Assembly: GCF_001278115.1 (NCBI RefSeq)
Contig: NZ_LIYD01000005.1
Span: 2,552,780-2,616,779, forward strand
DNA length: 64,000 bases
From: Flavobacterium akiainvivens
Lineage (GTDB): Bacteria; Bacteroidota; Bacteroidia; Flavobacteriales; Flavobacteriaceae
Direction of reading: 5' to 3'
Position numbers and translations under genes: made by a program. The notes beneath the pieces were generated by a model. That model was not told where the DNA came from and ran no database searches. It was given only the letters and a program-made list of their open reading frames with translations. Position 1 is the first letter of the stretch, and each line of letters starts with the position of its first letter. Below, in pieces: positions 9,261-19,047 of the stretch.

Positions 9261-9562
9261 AGGGTTTTATTTATATCAGGGTGTAAAAGTAAGGCAATAG
9301 ATTGTTAAGGGCAATAAAAAACCGCGGCCGGGAAGTGGCAGCGGTTTAAAAACCAAAGCTGAATAGTTGTGTTTTATTGCAGCTTCTTAAAATCACCTTA
9401 TGAGCCACAAACATACAACAGGCATTTTAGCCTGTATGTATTTTGAGGTTAACGGGTTAAAAACAAAGGTTAATAACTGTGTATAAGTTGGCATGCCCTG
9501 AGTTTTACCGTTGCATATTTTTTTGATAAATTCGCTCCTTAGTCATTTTAAAACCCACAGCC
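9261..9562. other. 302-base gap between trmH-like gene and mutS
   Basis: It holds no open frame I believe. On the minus strand there is a terminator-shaped hairpin (9319-9347), a 6-bp inverted repeat (AAGCTG/CAGCTT, 9355-9385) and a -7 match, described as a possible small RNA. On the plus strand, ACATA...CAGGC and GCCTG...TATGT (9411-9439) form a bulged hairpin. The mutS promoter must also be here, but I see no good -7 element for it. Confidence 0.6.
9313..9402 (-). ncRNA. Possible small RNA with own promoter and terminator
   Basis: The minus strand has TATGTTTG at 9408-9415 (match to TAnnTTTG). An AAGCTG/CAGCTT hairpin follows, then AAACCGC paired with GCGGTTT followed by TTTTAT, a plausible intrinsic terminator ending near 9313. 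No minus-strand gene lies upstream to need this terminator, and the likely trmH promoter lies beyond it. The -33 element is not evident, so this stays a candidate. Confidence 0.3.
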
Positions 9563-12169
9563 TTGGCAACCAAAGAGAAAGCCCCTAAAGAAACCCCGTT
9601 AATGAAGCAATACAACGCCATTAAGGTTAAATATCCTGATGCGTGCCTGCTTTTCCGTGTGGGCGATTTTTATGAAACCTTTGGCCAGGATGCCATAAGG
9701 GCGGCCGGTATATTGGGCATTACCCTTACCAAGCGCGGCAACGGCAGCGAAAGCGAAACAGCGCTGGCGGGTTTCCCGCACCACTCGCTTAACACCTACC
9801 TGCCCAAGCTGGTAAAGGCGGGGCTGCGTGTAGCAATATGCGACCAGCTGGAAGACCCTAAAATGACCAAAACCATTGTAAAGCGCGGTGTTACAGAGCT
9901 GGTTACCCCCGGCGTGGCCATGAATGATGAAGTACTTCACAGCAAGCAGAACAACTTTTTGGCCTCAGTATATTTTGGCAGGAAAACCATAGGCATTTCA
10001 TTTCTTGATGTGTCTACCGGCGAATTCCTTTGTGCACAGGGCAATGAAGATTATATAGACAAACTGCTGCAAAACTTCAGCCCCAGCGAGGTACTGGTTG
10101 CCAAAAACGAAAAAAGTACCTTCAGGGAAGCTTTTGGCGAAGACCACCACACCTTCTTTCTTGAAGACTGGGTATATAAAGAAGACTATGCCTTTGAAAG
10201 CCTTACAGCACACTTTGGCACCAACTCGCTTAAAGGTTTTGGTGTAGAAGAATTACAGGAGGGTATTATTGCCAGCGGCGCGGTGTTATACTACCTGGGC
10301 GAAACCCAGCACAACCGTGTGCAGCACATAACCAGCATTCAGCGTATTGCCGAAGACGCCTATGTTTGGATGGATCGTTTTACCATTCGCAACCTCGAAT
10401 TATACCACAGCACCAACCAAAATGCCGTTACCCTGCTCGATGTTATAGACCGCACGCTGAGCCCCATGGGCAGCCGCCTGTTGAAACGCTGGCTGGCACT
10501 TCCGTTAAAGGATGCCAATAAAGTGCGTGCCCGCCATGAAGTGGTGGCCTACCTTAAAGACAATAACAGCATTTTAGCCCGCATACAAACCCAGATTAAG
10601 CAAATAAGCGACCTGGAGCGCCTGATAAGCAAGGTAGCTACAGGCAAAATTTCGCCCCGCGAAGTGGTGTATTTAAAAGAATCGCTTGATGCTATTGTAC
10701 CCATAAAACAGCTTGCGCTGGAAAGCGACAACGAAGCCCTAAAGGCCATTGGCGACAGCCTGCATGCCTGCGAACTGCTTCGCGAGAAGATTAAAAACAC
10801 CCTGAATCCCGAAGCGCCTGTTGCCATAAACAAGGGCAATGCCATTGCTACCGGTGTACACCCTGAGCTTGACGAGCTGCGCAGCATTGCCTACAGTGGT
10901 AAGGAATACCTTGAGGGTATTGAACAGCGCGAAAGCCAGGCTACGGGCATTACATCGCTTAAAATATCATTCAACAATGTGTTTGGGTACTATATAGAGG
11001 TACGCAACACGCACAAAGATAAGGTTCCGGCTGAGTGGATACGTAAGCAGACTTTGGTTAACGCCGAACGCTACATTACCGAGGAACTTAAGGAATATGA
11101 ATCGAAAATTTTAGGTGCCGAAGAAAAAATACACGCCCTGGAAACCCAGCTGTTTGACCAGCTTGTGGTGTGGATAAGTACCTACATTAAACCCGTGCAG
11201 CTCAACGCCGGGCTTGTAGCCCAAATGGACTGCCTTACCGGGTTTGCACAGCTGGCCATAGAAAACAAATACGTTCAGCCGCTTATAGACGACAGCTTTG
11301 AGCTGGAAATTAAAGAAGGCCGCCACCCGGTTATTGAAAAACAGCTACCGGTAGGCACACCCTACATAACCAACGATGTGTATCTTGACCGTGCTGCCCA
11401 GCAAATCATCATGATTACGGGCCCGAATATGTCGGGTAAATCGGCCATACTCCGCCAAACGGCTCTTATTGTGTTGCTGGCGCAAATGGGCAGCTTTGTA
11501 CCCGCCGAAAGCGTGCGTATGGGCATTGTAGACAAGATTTTTACCCGCGTGGGCGCGAGCGACAACATCTCTATGGGCGAATCGACCTTTATGGTTGAGA
11601 TGAACGAAACCGCCAGCATCCTGAACAACCTGAGCGACCGCAGCCTTATCCTTCTTGACGAAATAGGCCGCGGCACCAGTACATACGACGGTATTTCAAT
11701 CGCCTGGGCCATTGCCGAGTTTTTGCACGAACATCCTTCACAGCCTAAAACGCTGTTTGCCACACACTACCACGAACTTAACGAAATGCAGGATATTTTT
11801 GAGCGCATCCAGAATTTCAACGTAAGTGTAAAGGAACTGAAAGACAACGTACTGTTTATCCGTAAGCTGGTAAAAGGCGGCAGTGCACACAGCTTTGGTA
11901 TACACGTAGCCAAAATGGCCGGCATGCCGCAAACGGTAATACAAAAAGCGCAAAAGCTGCTTAAAAAATTAGAAAAAGACCACAGCGGTGAAGCCCTTGC
12001 CAACGTTAAGGCACAGGCCAAAGACGAACTGCAACTGTCGTTCTTTAACCTTGACGACCCACTACTGGAAGAAATAAAAGAAGAAATTGTAAACCTTGAC
12101 ATAAACACCCTTACGCCCGTTGAAGCCCTCATGAAGCTAAACGAGATTAAGAGGATGTTGGTTAAGTAA
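9563..12169 (+). CDS. mutS: DNA mismatch repair protein MutS
   Basis: 868 residues, full length for MutS. The N-terminal mismatch-reading motif is GDFYETFG (Phe-X-Glu), with TPLMKQY before it. The lever and clamp domains follow, then the ABC-type ATPase: Walker A GPNMSGKS near residue 620, a [11 protein letters not shown] signature region and Walker [17 protein letters not shown]. It finds base mismatches as a dimer and recruits MutL. The start is TTG, giving [15 protein letters not shown]; the first in-frame ATG is 13 codons later and would cut into the conserved TPLMKQY segment, so I kept the TTG. Strong bidirectional terminator downstream. Confidence 0.97.
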   Translation: MATKEKAPKETPLMKQYNAIKVKYPDACLLFRVGDFYETFGQDAIRAAGILGITLTKRGNGSESETALAGFPHHSLNTYLPKLVKAGLRVAICDQLEDPKMTKTIVKRGVTELVTPGVAMNDEVLHSKQNNFLASVYFGRKTIGISFLDVSTGEFLCAQGNEDYIDKLLQNFSPSEVLVAKNEKSTFREAFGEDHHTFFLEDWVYKEDYAFESLTAHFGTNSLKGFGVEELQEGIIASGAVLYYLGETQHNRVQHITSIQRIAEDAYVWMDRFTIRNLELYHSTNQNAVTLLDVIDRTLSPMGSRLLKRWLALPLKDANKVRARHEVVAYLKDNNSILARIQTQIKQISDLERLISKVATGKISPREVVYLKESLDAIVPIKQLALESDNEALKAIGDSLHACELLREKIKNTLNPEAPVAINKGNAIATGVHPELDELRSIAYSGKEYLEGIEQRESQATGITSLKISFNNVFGYYIEVRNTHKDKVPAEWIRKQTLVNAERYITEELKEYESKILGAEEKIHALETQLFDQLVVWISTYIKPVQLNAGLVAQMDCLTGFAQLAIENKYVQPLIDDSFELEIKEGRHPVIEKQLPVGTPYITNDVYLDRAAQQIIMITGPNMSGKSAILRQTALIVLLAQMGSFVPAESVRMGIVDKIFTRVGASDNISMGESTFMVEMNETASILNNLSDRSLILLDEIGRGTSTYDGISIAWAIAEFLHEHPSQPKTLFATHYHELNEMQDIFERIQNFNVSVKELKDNVLFIRKLVKGGSAHSFGIHVAKMAGMPQTVIQKAQKLLKKLEKDHSGEALANVKAQAKDELQLSFFNLDDPLLEEIKEEIVNLDINTLTPVEALMKLNEIKRMLVK

Positions 12170-12170
12170 A

Positions 12171-12205
12171 AGCTTCTTAGCTACTGAGCCGCTTAGCTAC
12201 TAAGC
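12171..12205. repeat. Short intergenic repeat phrase (CTTAGCTACT type)
   Basis: Two near copies of CTTAGCTACT separated by a few bases, with the second running into AAGC so the block is partly palindromic. It lies directly after mutS, before the terminator. The style matches other short repeat phrases at gene ends in this window. Confidence 0.45.
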
Positions 12206-12250
12206 AAAAAAAACGGATAGTTATATTATAATATGACTATCCGTTTTTTT
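12206..12250. terminator. Bidirectional terminator between mutS and yitT-like gene
   Basis: The perfect stem CGGATAGT/ACTATCCG is flanked by eight A on the left and seven T on the right, so it works for both converging genes. The loop is 14 bases of A and T with one G. Confidence 0.9.
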
Positions 12251-12279
12251 CTGAAAGCTGACCGCTAATCGCTGAAAGC
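12251..12279. repeat. GCTGAAAGCT-type intergenic repeat, copy 1
   Basis: CTGAAAGCTG and, 10 bases on, GCTGAAAGCTT, lying right after the terminator and touching the stop codon of the YitT-like gene. The reverse complement of the same phrase occurs at 33383-33413. Confidence 0.45.
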
Positions 12280-13158
12280 TTAGTGCTCTTTACGCTTAAG
12301 CACCCCACCCGCAGTTTCTTTAATAGACTGGCTAAATACAAATGCCTTGGGGTCTATTTCATGCAGGGCGGCCTTTAAGCGGCGCACTTCAAGGCGAGTT
12401 ACTACAGTGTAAATAATATCTACATCGGCGCTTACTTCAAAGCTGTCTTTCATAAAACCGCGTTCGCCTTTATAAATGGTAATGCCTTTTTCCATTTCAA
12501 GCACCAGGTAGCGCTTAATTTCCTCACTTTTAGATGATATAATGGTCATTCCCGTAAACTCCTGTATACCGTCTACCACATAGGCAATAGTGCGCGATGC
12601 AACAAAGTAGGTAAGCATACTGTAAAACGCTTTTTCAAGCCCAAAGAACGCCGAAGCAATAAGGAATATAACAAGGTTCAGCCCCAGGATAATCTCGCTC
12701 ATAGTGAAGCCTACGCGCTTACCGGTGTACACCGCCAGTACCTCAATACCATCGAGCGCACAGCCGCCACGCATACCAAAACCTACACCCAGGCCAATGA
12801 AAAACCCTCCAAATGCCGAGATAATAAGCTTGTCATGTGTAAGCTCCGGCACATCAAGCCAGCGCAGGCACACCCCCAGTAGCACAATGGCAATAAGCGA
12901 TTTAAAGAAAAACTTTTTGCCCACCAGCTTATACCCTAACGCCACAAGCGGCAGGTTGAGCAATACTATAACTATATCTATATCAAAATGGTATTTTTCG
13001 TGCAGCAGGATAGAAAGGCCGGTTATACCACCGTCAAAAAAGTGGTTGGGCATCAGCAGGCCCTTAAGTGCAAAATTTATGGAAAGTATGCCCAGTATTA
13101 GATATACATAATCAGTAAGTGTATCTTTAATATGCAGCTTGTTGATTATTGCGTTCAT
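12280..13158 (-). CDS. YitT-family membrane protein with DUF2179 domain
   Basis: 292 residues. The first about 200 hold five to six membrane helices of the YitT/DUF161 family, with the conserved FFDGGITGLS and RGGCALDGIEVLAVY segments. Residues about 215-285 form the soluble DUF2179 domain (KGITIYKGERGF, VVTRLEVRRLKAALHEIDP), which resembles small-ligand-binding regulatory domains. Transport or ligand function is not established for the family. It is the last gene of a three-gene set: its ATG directly abuts the stop codon of the HD hydrolase gene, so translation is probably coupled. Confidence 0.9.
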   Translation of the reverse strand: MNAIINKLHIKDTLTDYVYLILGILSINFALKGLLMPNHFFDGGITGLSILLHEKYHFDIDIVIVLLNLPLVALGYKLVGKKFFFKSLIAIVLLGVCLRWLDVPELTHDKLIISAFGGFFIGLGVGFGMRGGCALDGIEVLAVYTGKRVGFTMSEIILGLNLVIFLIASAFFGLEKAFYSMLTYFVASRTIAYVVDGIQEFTGMTIISSKSEEIKRYLVLEMEKGITIYKGERGFMKDSFEVSADVDIIYTVVTRLEVRRLKAALHEIDPKAFVFSQSIKETAGGVLKRKEH

Positions 13159-13743
13159 TTATTGGTTGGTTAATTTTTGTATTATGGTATTCAGGTTTTC
13201 TTGTTTTTTAGCCTCGCGCCAGGCTTTGGCATTTGCAGTAAAATAATGGTGGCTTTCAAAAAAGCGCACCTGCATCTGATTCCAGGCGGCTTCGCTATCT
13301 ACCACTCCCATATTTTTAAGTTCCTCAAAAAGACTGTTTGATATAGGCTGAAAATCATCACGCCCCAGGTAATCAAGGTCGGCATCAGCCAGTATTTCCT
13401 CCAGTGGTGTATGCGGAATTTGCGGAATTTTAGTAGCGCGAATCATGCCACAAATGGCATCTATCCGGCTTTGGCTGTAGCCAAAACCCGGCAGGTATTC
13501 TTTCGCAAAACCACACGAAATTTCCTCATGCCCCTGTGCCTGCACCATAAACCCCGAATCGTGAAACAACGCCGCTGTTTGAAGCAGTATAGCGTCATCT
13601 CCGGTTATGTTTGCGGCTTCAATATGGCGGCAAACCGCATTATACACATCTTTAATGTGATTAATGCTATGATAGGTTAAATGTTTGGGCAGTTCTTCTT
13701 CCTGCTTTTGCAGGATAAACTGCTTAGCCCCGTTTATATCCAT
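13159..13743 (-). CDS. HD-domain phosphohydrolase
   Basis: 194 residues. The metal-binding residues of the HD superfamily can be placed: His25/His29 (HLTYHSINH), His61-Asp62 (ALFHDSGF), His72 (GHEE) and an Asp in ILADADLDYLG (about 122). The family hydrolyses phosphate esters, including nucleotides; the substrate is unknown. It starts inside the stop codon of the adenylate cyclase gene (one base shared, TGATG). That intimate coupling suggests it acts on the cyclase product or pathway, which is inference. Confidence 0.85.
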   Translation of the reverse strand: MDINGAKQFILQKQEEELPKHLTYHSINHIKDVYNAVCRHIEAANITGDDAILLQTAALFHDSGFMVQAQGHEEISCGFAKEYLPGFGYSQSRIDAICGMIRATKIPQIPHTPLEEILADADLDYLGRDDFQPISNSLFEELKNMGVVDSEAAWNQMQVRFFESHHYFTANAKAWREAKKQENLNTIIQKLTNQ

Positions 13744-15926
13744 CAGTTTATTTTGGGTTCTACAAAATACATTTTTATGTGGCCTTTGCCCTTGGCATCA
13801 ATCTCGCCGCGGTATTCGGTATTAAAATCATCCTTTACCAGGTCATAGGTGCTCTGGCTAATGTTTATTTTACCACCCTCGCCATTGCTCTCCATACGGC
13901 TGGCAATGTTTACGGCATCACCCCACACATCATAGGCAAATTTTTTAATGCCCACAATACCGGCCACAACTTCGCCTGTGTTTATACCCGTGCGCATTTC
14001 AAAATACACGCGGCCCTGCGCGCTGCGTTCGGCTTTATAATTTTCGATAAAGTTACGCATTTCTATGGCAGCATGCACAGCATTTGTGGCATGGTCTGCA
14101 TTACCCGCCGGCAGCCCGCTAACCGCCATGTAGCTGTCGCCAATGGTTTTTATCTTTTCTATATTGTGTCTGGTAATAATTTCATCAAATGCCTTAAAGC
14201 AGTAGTTAAGCTCACGCAGCAGTTCTTCGGGGCTAAATTTTTCCGACAGCTTTGTAAAACCCACAAAATCAGTAAAAATTATCGACACATGGTCATAGTA
14301 CTTAGCACCTGCCTCGCCTTTTGTCTTTAGCTCTTCTGCCACTTCCGCCGGGAGTATATTTAGCAACAGGTCGTCACTGCGTTTTTTCTCAGCGGCAATA
14401 ATACGGTTATCCTTTCGCTTTCGCGAATAAGCCACACCCGCACCAAGGCTAATAAACACCAAAACCCCCACCCCGGCATAAGCATAATTGCGGTTGGTTT
14501 GTTCGTGCTCAAGGGCTGCTTTCTGGCTGGTTTTTAAAACAGCTTCTTTCTTGCCGTATTCATACTGTGCCTGCTTGGTTATAAGCGTTTGACGGGTAGA
14601 TATATCTACAGCGCTGTCTTTATATATGGCAGATTCTTTATAGGCACTCAGCGCCTGCTTCTCGTTTCCGGCCAACTCATAAGCCATAGATAATTGCCCG
14701 CCTATTGAGCAGGCCATAATATAATCCTGCACTTTTTTATAAAACACTATCGATTTTTCCAACAACGTAATACCTTCGTTTAAAAGCGCCTTGTTGTTGT
14801 CAATTTTCGATACTGCAAGGCACGCAGCACCTACATAAGCTTCGCATTCAGCTACAGGCTTGGCTATTTTACGTTCTTTGGCTATACTAAGCCCCTGCCT
14901 GTGGTAGTTAAGCGATCTGTTATAGTCACCCAGGCTATAGCATGCCGCACCCGCCGTGGTTAGTGCGTCATAGCGCTTTTCATAAAAGGCCAGACCAGCC
15001 GCCTTATCATACACTGCAAGGGCTTTGGAGATATTGCCTTCGTTGGCATAAGCACTTGCCTTATTAAGCATAAGGTCAATTTTAGTAAGGTTGCTGTTGT
15101 TACAGTTTTTAAGCTTATCAGTAAACTCAGCCGATTTTATAGTATCTTTTTTTGTTTTATAATAATCAGCAAGGTAACTATACAAGCTACAGGTATTAAT
15201 GTAGTTGTATTTTCCGGTATTGGCTTTTTTGAGCAGATCATAGGTATATTCTAATGCTTTTTGGTCATTGCCTAAAATAGCATATAACTGCACCTGGATG
15301 CCTTTTGTAATCACCACATATTTTTCGAGCTTATGTTTTTGTGCTATTTCCAGCATCGTGTTGCTCAGGTCTGCCGCCTCGGTAAGCTTATACTTTGACA
15401 CATAATACATGCCGAGCAACTGGGCAGACATGCAGTAATCAGTATACCGCTTGTGCTTTTTGTATAGCTCTGCCGATTGTGTATAGTAATCAACCGCCTT
15501 TTTATAATTGGTATCCTGGTAGTTAAACCCTAACATGCGGCCTGAAAATGCCGCTACCATCCAGTTGCCTGCTTTTTTAGCCGCATTATAGGCTAATAGC
15601 AGGTATTCGCGTTCTTTTTGCTCATCATAAAGCCGTTGTATTTCGGCATATACAAGATAATCGCCTCCTTTACCATTGTATAACTTTATAGATTTTGAAG
15701 CTTTTAAAGCCTGCCGGGTATACTTATCTGCGTCATCCTGCTTTTTAGTCAGCAGTCCCATCTTGGCCAGCTTAACATAGGCATCCATCTTTAAAGAGTC
15801 TGTTTTTACAGATGGCAGTTTCTTTAATATTGAGTCGGTCTTTTTTTGATAATACCGGTTTTCCTGGCTGAAACACGGATTATAAAACAGCAGAAAGACA
15901 AAGGGCAGGAGTAATTTTTTAAGCAT
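13743..15926 (-). CDS. Class III adenylate cyclase with periplasmic TPR sensor
   Basis: 727 residues: signal peptide, about 450 residues of TPR-like helical repeats (periplasmic), one membrane helix at about 482-502 (AYAGVGVLVFISLGAG), a short coiled linker and a C-terminal cyclase domain. All class III catalytic residues are present by motif: metal-binding Asp553 (FTDFVGFT) and Asp597 (IGDSYMA), adenine-specifying Lys593 and Asp666 (AYDVWGD), and transition-state Asn673 and Arg677 (NIASRME). Lys with Asp predicts ATP, so cAMP rather than cGMP. The layout suggests a periplasmic or protein-protein signal controls cytosolic cAMP output. First gene of the cyclase-HD-YitT set. Confidence 0.92.
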   Translation of the reverse strand: MLKKLLLPFVFLLFYNPCFSQENRYYQKKTDSILKKLPSVKTDSLKMDAYVKLAKMGLLTKKQDDADKYTRQALKASKSIKLYNGKGGDYLVYAEIQRLYDEQKEREYLLLAYNAAKKAGNWMVAAFSGRMLGFNYQDTNYKKAVDYYTQSAELYKKHKRYTDYCMSAQLLGMYYVSKYKLTEAADLSNTMLEIAQKHKLEKYVVITKGIQVQLYAILGNDQKALEYTYDLLKKANTGKYNYINTCSLYSYLADYYKTKKDTIKSAEFTDKLKNCNNSNLTKIDLMLNKASAYANEGNISKALAVYDKAAGLAFYEKRYDALTTAGAACYSLGDYNRSLNYHRQGLSIAKERKIAKPVAECEAYVGAACLAVSKIDNNKALLNEGITLLEKSIVFYKKVQDYIMACSIGGQLSMAYELAGNEKQALSAYKESAIYKDSAVDISTRQTLITKQAQYEYGKKEAVLKTSQKAALEHEQTNRNYAYAGVGVLVFISLGAGVAYSRKRKDNRIIAAEKKRSDDLLLNILPAEVAEELKTKGEAGAKYYDHVSIIFTDFVGFTKLSEKFSPEELLRELNYCFKAFDEIITRHNIEKIKTIGDSYMAVSGLPAGNADHATNAVHAAIEMRNFIENYKAERSAQGRVYFEMRTGINTGEVVAGIVGIKKFAYDVWGDAVNIASRMESNGEGGKINISQSTYDLVKDDFNTEYRGEIDAKGKGHIKMYFVEPKIN

Positions 15927-15960
15927 TGGTTAGTTGGCAATATATCTCAACCGTAAACAT

Positions 15961-15990
15961 AAAAAAATCCCGGCAATATGCCGGGATTTC
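15961..15990 (-). terminator. Terminator of the rimP-nusA-infB operon
   Basis: A ten-base perfect stem (AATCCCGGCA with TGCCGGGATT) closes a 3-base loop. On the minus strand seven T follow. It lies 20 bases past the infB stop. Confidence 0.9.
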
Positions 15991-16009
15991 CTGTTATTTA
16001 TTTTAAAAC

Positions 16010-18988
16010 TTATTTCAGTTTACGGGTAACTTCAACTTCATGGTAGGCTTCAATAACATCATACTCCTGTATGTCGTTATAGTTTTTAATCTGCATACCA
16101 CAGTCATAACCTTTAGAGACTTCTTTAACGTCGTCTTTAAAGCGTTTAAGGGTAGCAAGTTCTCCGGTGTAAATTACCACACCTTCGCGGATAAGCCTGA
16201 TCTTACTGTTACGGAACACCTTACCATCTGTAATCATACAGCCGGCAATAGAGCCCACTTTAGAAATCTTGAATACCTCACGAATTTCGGCTGTACCGGT
16301 AATTTCTTCTTTAAGTTCAGGGCTAAGCATGCCTTCCATTGCGTCTTTAAGGTCGTCAATAGCATCATAGATAATAGAGTAATGCCTGATATCTATCTCT
16401 TCCCTGTCGGCAAGCTGTTTAGCCGCCGGCATTGGCCTTACGTTAAAGCCTATGATAATCGCATCAGAAGCCGAAGCAAGAAGCACATCAGATTCGGTAA
16501 TAGCACCTACACCTTTGTGGATGATCTTGATTTCGATTTCCTCGGTAGACAGTTTAGAGAATGAGTCGGCAAGCGCCTCAACCGAACCGTCCACGTCACC
16601 TTTAATAATAACGTTAAGCTCCTTAAACTGGCCAAGGGCAATACGCCTGCCCAGCTCGGCAAGGGTAGTATGCTTCTTGGTACGGGCACTTTGCTCACGT
16701 ATAAGCTGCGTACGCTTGGCCGCAATTTGCTTGGCTTCGCGCTCGTCTTCATATACAGTAAACTTATCACCCGCTGTTGGTGCACCGTCAAGGCCTAATA
16801 TAGATATTGGCGTACTTGGCCCGGCCACTTTAACGTTGTGCCCGCGTTCATCGTGCATTGCCTTAATCTTACCATGGTTTTTACCGGCAAGTACATAATC
16901 GCCCACGCGAAGTGTACCGCCCTGTACAAGCACTGTAGATACATAGCCGCGTCCTTTATCAAGAAACGCTTCTACCACAGCACCCACAGCCGCCTTATCA
17001 GGGTTAGCCTTAAGGTCTAATATTTCGGCTTCAAGCAATACTTTTTCAAGTAGTTCTTTAACACCTATACCCTGTTTTGCAGATATATCGTGTGATTGGT
17101 ATTTACCACCCCAGTCTTCTACAAGTAGGTTCATACCGGCAAGTTTTTCCTTAATTTTTTCAGGGTTTGCCGTTGGCTTATCAATTTTGTTGATAGCAAA
17201 AATCATTGGCACCCCTGCAGCCTGGGCGTGGGCAATTGCTTCTTTTGTTTGTGGCATGATATCGTCGTCAGCCGCAATTACAATAATAGCAATATCCGTT
17301 ACCTGGGCACCACGCGCACGCATGGCGGTAAACGCCTCGTGGCCTGGTGTATCAAGGAAAGTTATTTTCTGGCCGTTATCAAGGGTAACACCATAAGCAC
17401 CTATGTGCTGGGTTATACCACCTGATTCGCCTGCAATTACATTTTCTTTACGGATGTAGTCAAGAAGCGATGTTTTACCGTGGTCTACGTGGCCCATTAC
17501 AGTAACAATAGGCGCACGGTGTGTAAGGTCTTCCTCGCGGTCTTCTACCACCTCCATGTTTTCCTCAATGTCGGTAGTAATAAATTCAACTTCATAGCCA
17601 AATTCATCTGCTACAATACTAAGGGTTTCGGCATCAAGCCTCTGGTTCATGGTTACCATTATACCCAGAGACATACAGGTACCAATAACTTTGGTAATAG
17701 GCACATCCATCATGGTAGCAATTTCGCCCACGGTTACAAATTCTGTAACCTTAAGTACTTTGCTTCCTTCCTCTGCCATACGCTGCTCTTCGTCACTACG
17801 CTGGCGGTGTGTGTCACGCTTATCACGGCGGTATTTAGAGGCTTTGCTCTTATTACCCTTGCCCTGAAGTTTTTCAAGCGTTTCACGAATTTGGTTTTTA
17901 ACCTCCTCATCGGTAGGCTCTACCTTATTTACAACAGCCTGGTTACGGTTGTTGCCCGGCCCACCTGGGCGGTTGTTAAACCCACCAGGGCGGTTATTGC
18001 CCGGCCCACCAGGACGGTTGTTACCCGGCCCGCCTGGGCGGTTGTTGTTACCCGGCCCACCAGGACGGTTACCACCCTGCTGGTTGCCACCTTGTTGCGC
18101 ACCAGGCTGACCCGGTTTAGGCGCAATACGGTTTCGTTTAGGCTTGTTGGCATTATTATTCTGGCCACCGGCTGCGTTGCCGCCCTGCTGGTTGCCACCC
18201 GGCCTGTTATTATTATTTCCGCGGAAATCTTCTTTTTTCTTCTTAGGCTTTTCAAACTGAGACAAGTCAATTTTCTGGCCTGTAAAAGTAGCACCGGTAA
18301 GTTTTTGATATTGTGTTTCAATTTTATCATCACCCGGTGCAGCAGGTGTTTCTGCCGCCTGTGGTTGTGCAGGTGCCTGCGGCTGCTGTGGCTGTGCCGG
18401 TGCAGGGGCCGCTTTTGGTGCTTCCTCTGCCTTTGGTGCGGCCGGTTGCTGCGGCTCAGGCTGTTCTGCTACAGGTTTAGGAGTTTCCTTTACCTCTGCT
18501 TTTGGAGCTGCCGCTGCTTCAGGAGCTGCCGGTTTCTCTGGCTGTGGTGCAGGTGCTGCTTCCTGCTGTGGTTTAGCAGGTGCAGGTGCGTCTGAAGAAG
18601 CGGGTTGTTGTGCCGGCTTTTTAGGCGCGTTAAGGTCTATCTTGCCCACGGCTACAGGCCCACTTACGTTAGCCCTTGCCCTGATAACCTCCTGCCTTTG
18701 CCTTTCTTCTTCCTGCTTCCTTTTTTCCTCCAGCTCCTTCTCCCTTTCAAGCCTTAGCGCTTCTTTCTCCTTGTTTTTCTCCTCGGTTACTTTTAACGAT
18801 GCGGCTTTTTTTCCTTTGTCAGCAGAAAATTGGTTAAATAGGGCATTATACTCCTCGTTGGATATCTTGGCATTTGGGCTTGCCTCAATAACATGGCCGC
18901 TGTCTTTTAAAAAGTCAACCGCCCTGTCCAGCGAAATGTTTAATTCCCTGAGAACTTTGTTTATTCTTATTACTCTTTCTTCAGACAT
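16010..18988 (-). CDS. infB: Translation initiation factor IF-2
   Basis: 992 residues. IF-2 is the GTPase that brings fMet-tRNA to the 30S subunit and drives subunit joining. The N-terminus is a small helical domain ([17 protein letters not shown]). Next comes a long charged and Pro/Ala/Gln-rich linker (about 60-230), then a Gly/Asn/Arg/Pro repeat region (about 260-350). The G domain starts near residue 495: GHVDHGKTS (G1), [10 protein letters not shown] (switch), DTPGHEAF (G3), NKIDKP (G4). Domains II-IV follow to the C-terminus. The gene follows nusA by 59 bases. The linker is longer and more repetitive than in E. coli, which is usual for Bacteroidetes. Confidence 0.97.
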   Translation of the reverse strand: MSEERVIRINKVLRELNISLDRAVDFLKDSGHVIEASPNAKISNEEYNALFNQFSADKGKKAASLKVTEEKNKEKEALRLEREKELEEKRKQEEERQRQEVIRARANVSGPVAVGKIDLNAPKKPAQQPASSDAPAPAKPQQEAAPAPQPEKPAAPEAAAAPKAEVKETPKPVAEQPEPQQPAAPKAEEAPKAAPAPAQPQQPQAPAQPQAAETPAAPGDDKIETQYQKLTGATFTGQKIDLSQFEKPKKKKEDFRGNNNNRPGGNQQGGNAAGGQNNNANKPKRNRIAPKPGQPGAQQGGNQQGGNRPGGPGNNNRPGGPGNNRPGGPGNNRPGGFNNRPGGPGNNRNQAVVNKVEPTDEEVKNQIRETLEKLQGKGNKSKASKYRRDKRDTHRQRSDEEQRMAEEGSKVLKVTEFVTVGEIATMMDVPITKVIGTCMSLGIMVTMNQRLDAETLSIVADEFGYEVEFITTDIEENMEVVEDREEDLTHRAPIVTVMGHVDHGKTSLLDYIRKENVIAGESGGITQHIGAYGVTLDNGQKITFLDTPGHEAFTAMRARGAQVTDIAIIVIAADDDIMPQTKEAIAHAQAAGVPMIFAINKIDKPTANPEKIKEKLAGMNLLVEDWGGKYQSHDISAKQGIGVKELLEKVLLEAEILDLKANPDKAAVGAVVEAFLDKGRGYVSTVLVQGGTLRVGDYVLAGKNHGKIKAMHDERGHNVKVAGPSTPISILGLDGAPTAGDKFTVYEDEREAKQIAAKRTQLIREQSARTKKHTTLAELGRRIALGQFKELNVIIKGDVDGSVEALADSFSKLSTEEIEIKIIHKGVGAITESDVLLASASDAIIIGFNVRPMPAAKQLADREEIDIRHYSIIYDAIDDLKDAMEGMLSPELKEEITGTAEIREVFKISKVGSIAGCMITDGKVFRNSKIRLIREGVVIYTGELATLKRFKDDVKEVSKGYDCGMQIKNYNDIQEYDVIEAYHEVEVTRKLK
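17945..18085 (-). repeat. Tandem repeat inside infB (RPGGPGNN codons)
   Basis: Five to six imperfect units of about 24-27 bases, each encoding a form of NNRPGGPG. The units differ mainly at third codon positions. Part of the unstructured linker of IF-2. Confidence 0.8.
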
Positions 18989-19047
18989 AAATTTTTATTA
19001 CAATTATCTTCTATTGTTGTGTTGTACCGGTTGTTGGTTAGTTGTGG

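Noticed and set aside
9478..9486. TTATACACA on the minus strand, a DnaA-box-like site
   Set aside because: A single copy without clustered boxes or an AT-rich unwinding region; no reason to call an origin.
9563..9601. Starting MutS at the internal ATG instead of the TTG
   Set aside because: That would cut into TPLMKQY, which is conserved at the MutS N-terminus, so the TTG fits better.
17480..18595. 371-codon open frame on the plus strand opposite infB
   Set aside because: It is the antisense shadow of the repetitive Pro/Gly/Asn linker of IF-2; composition is odd and there is no promoter or family likeness.
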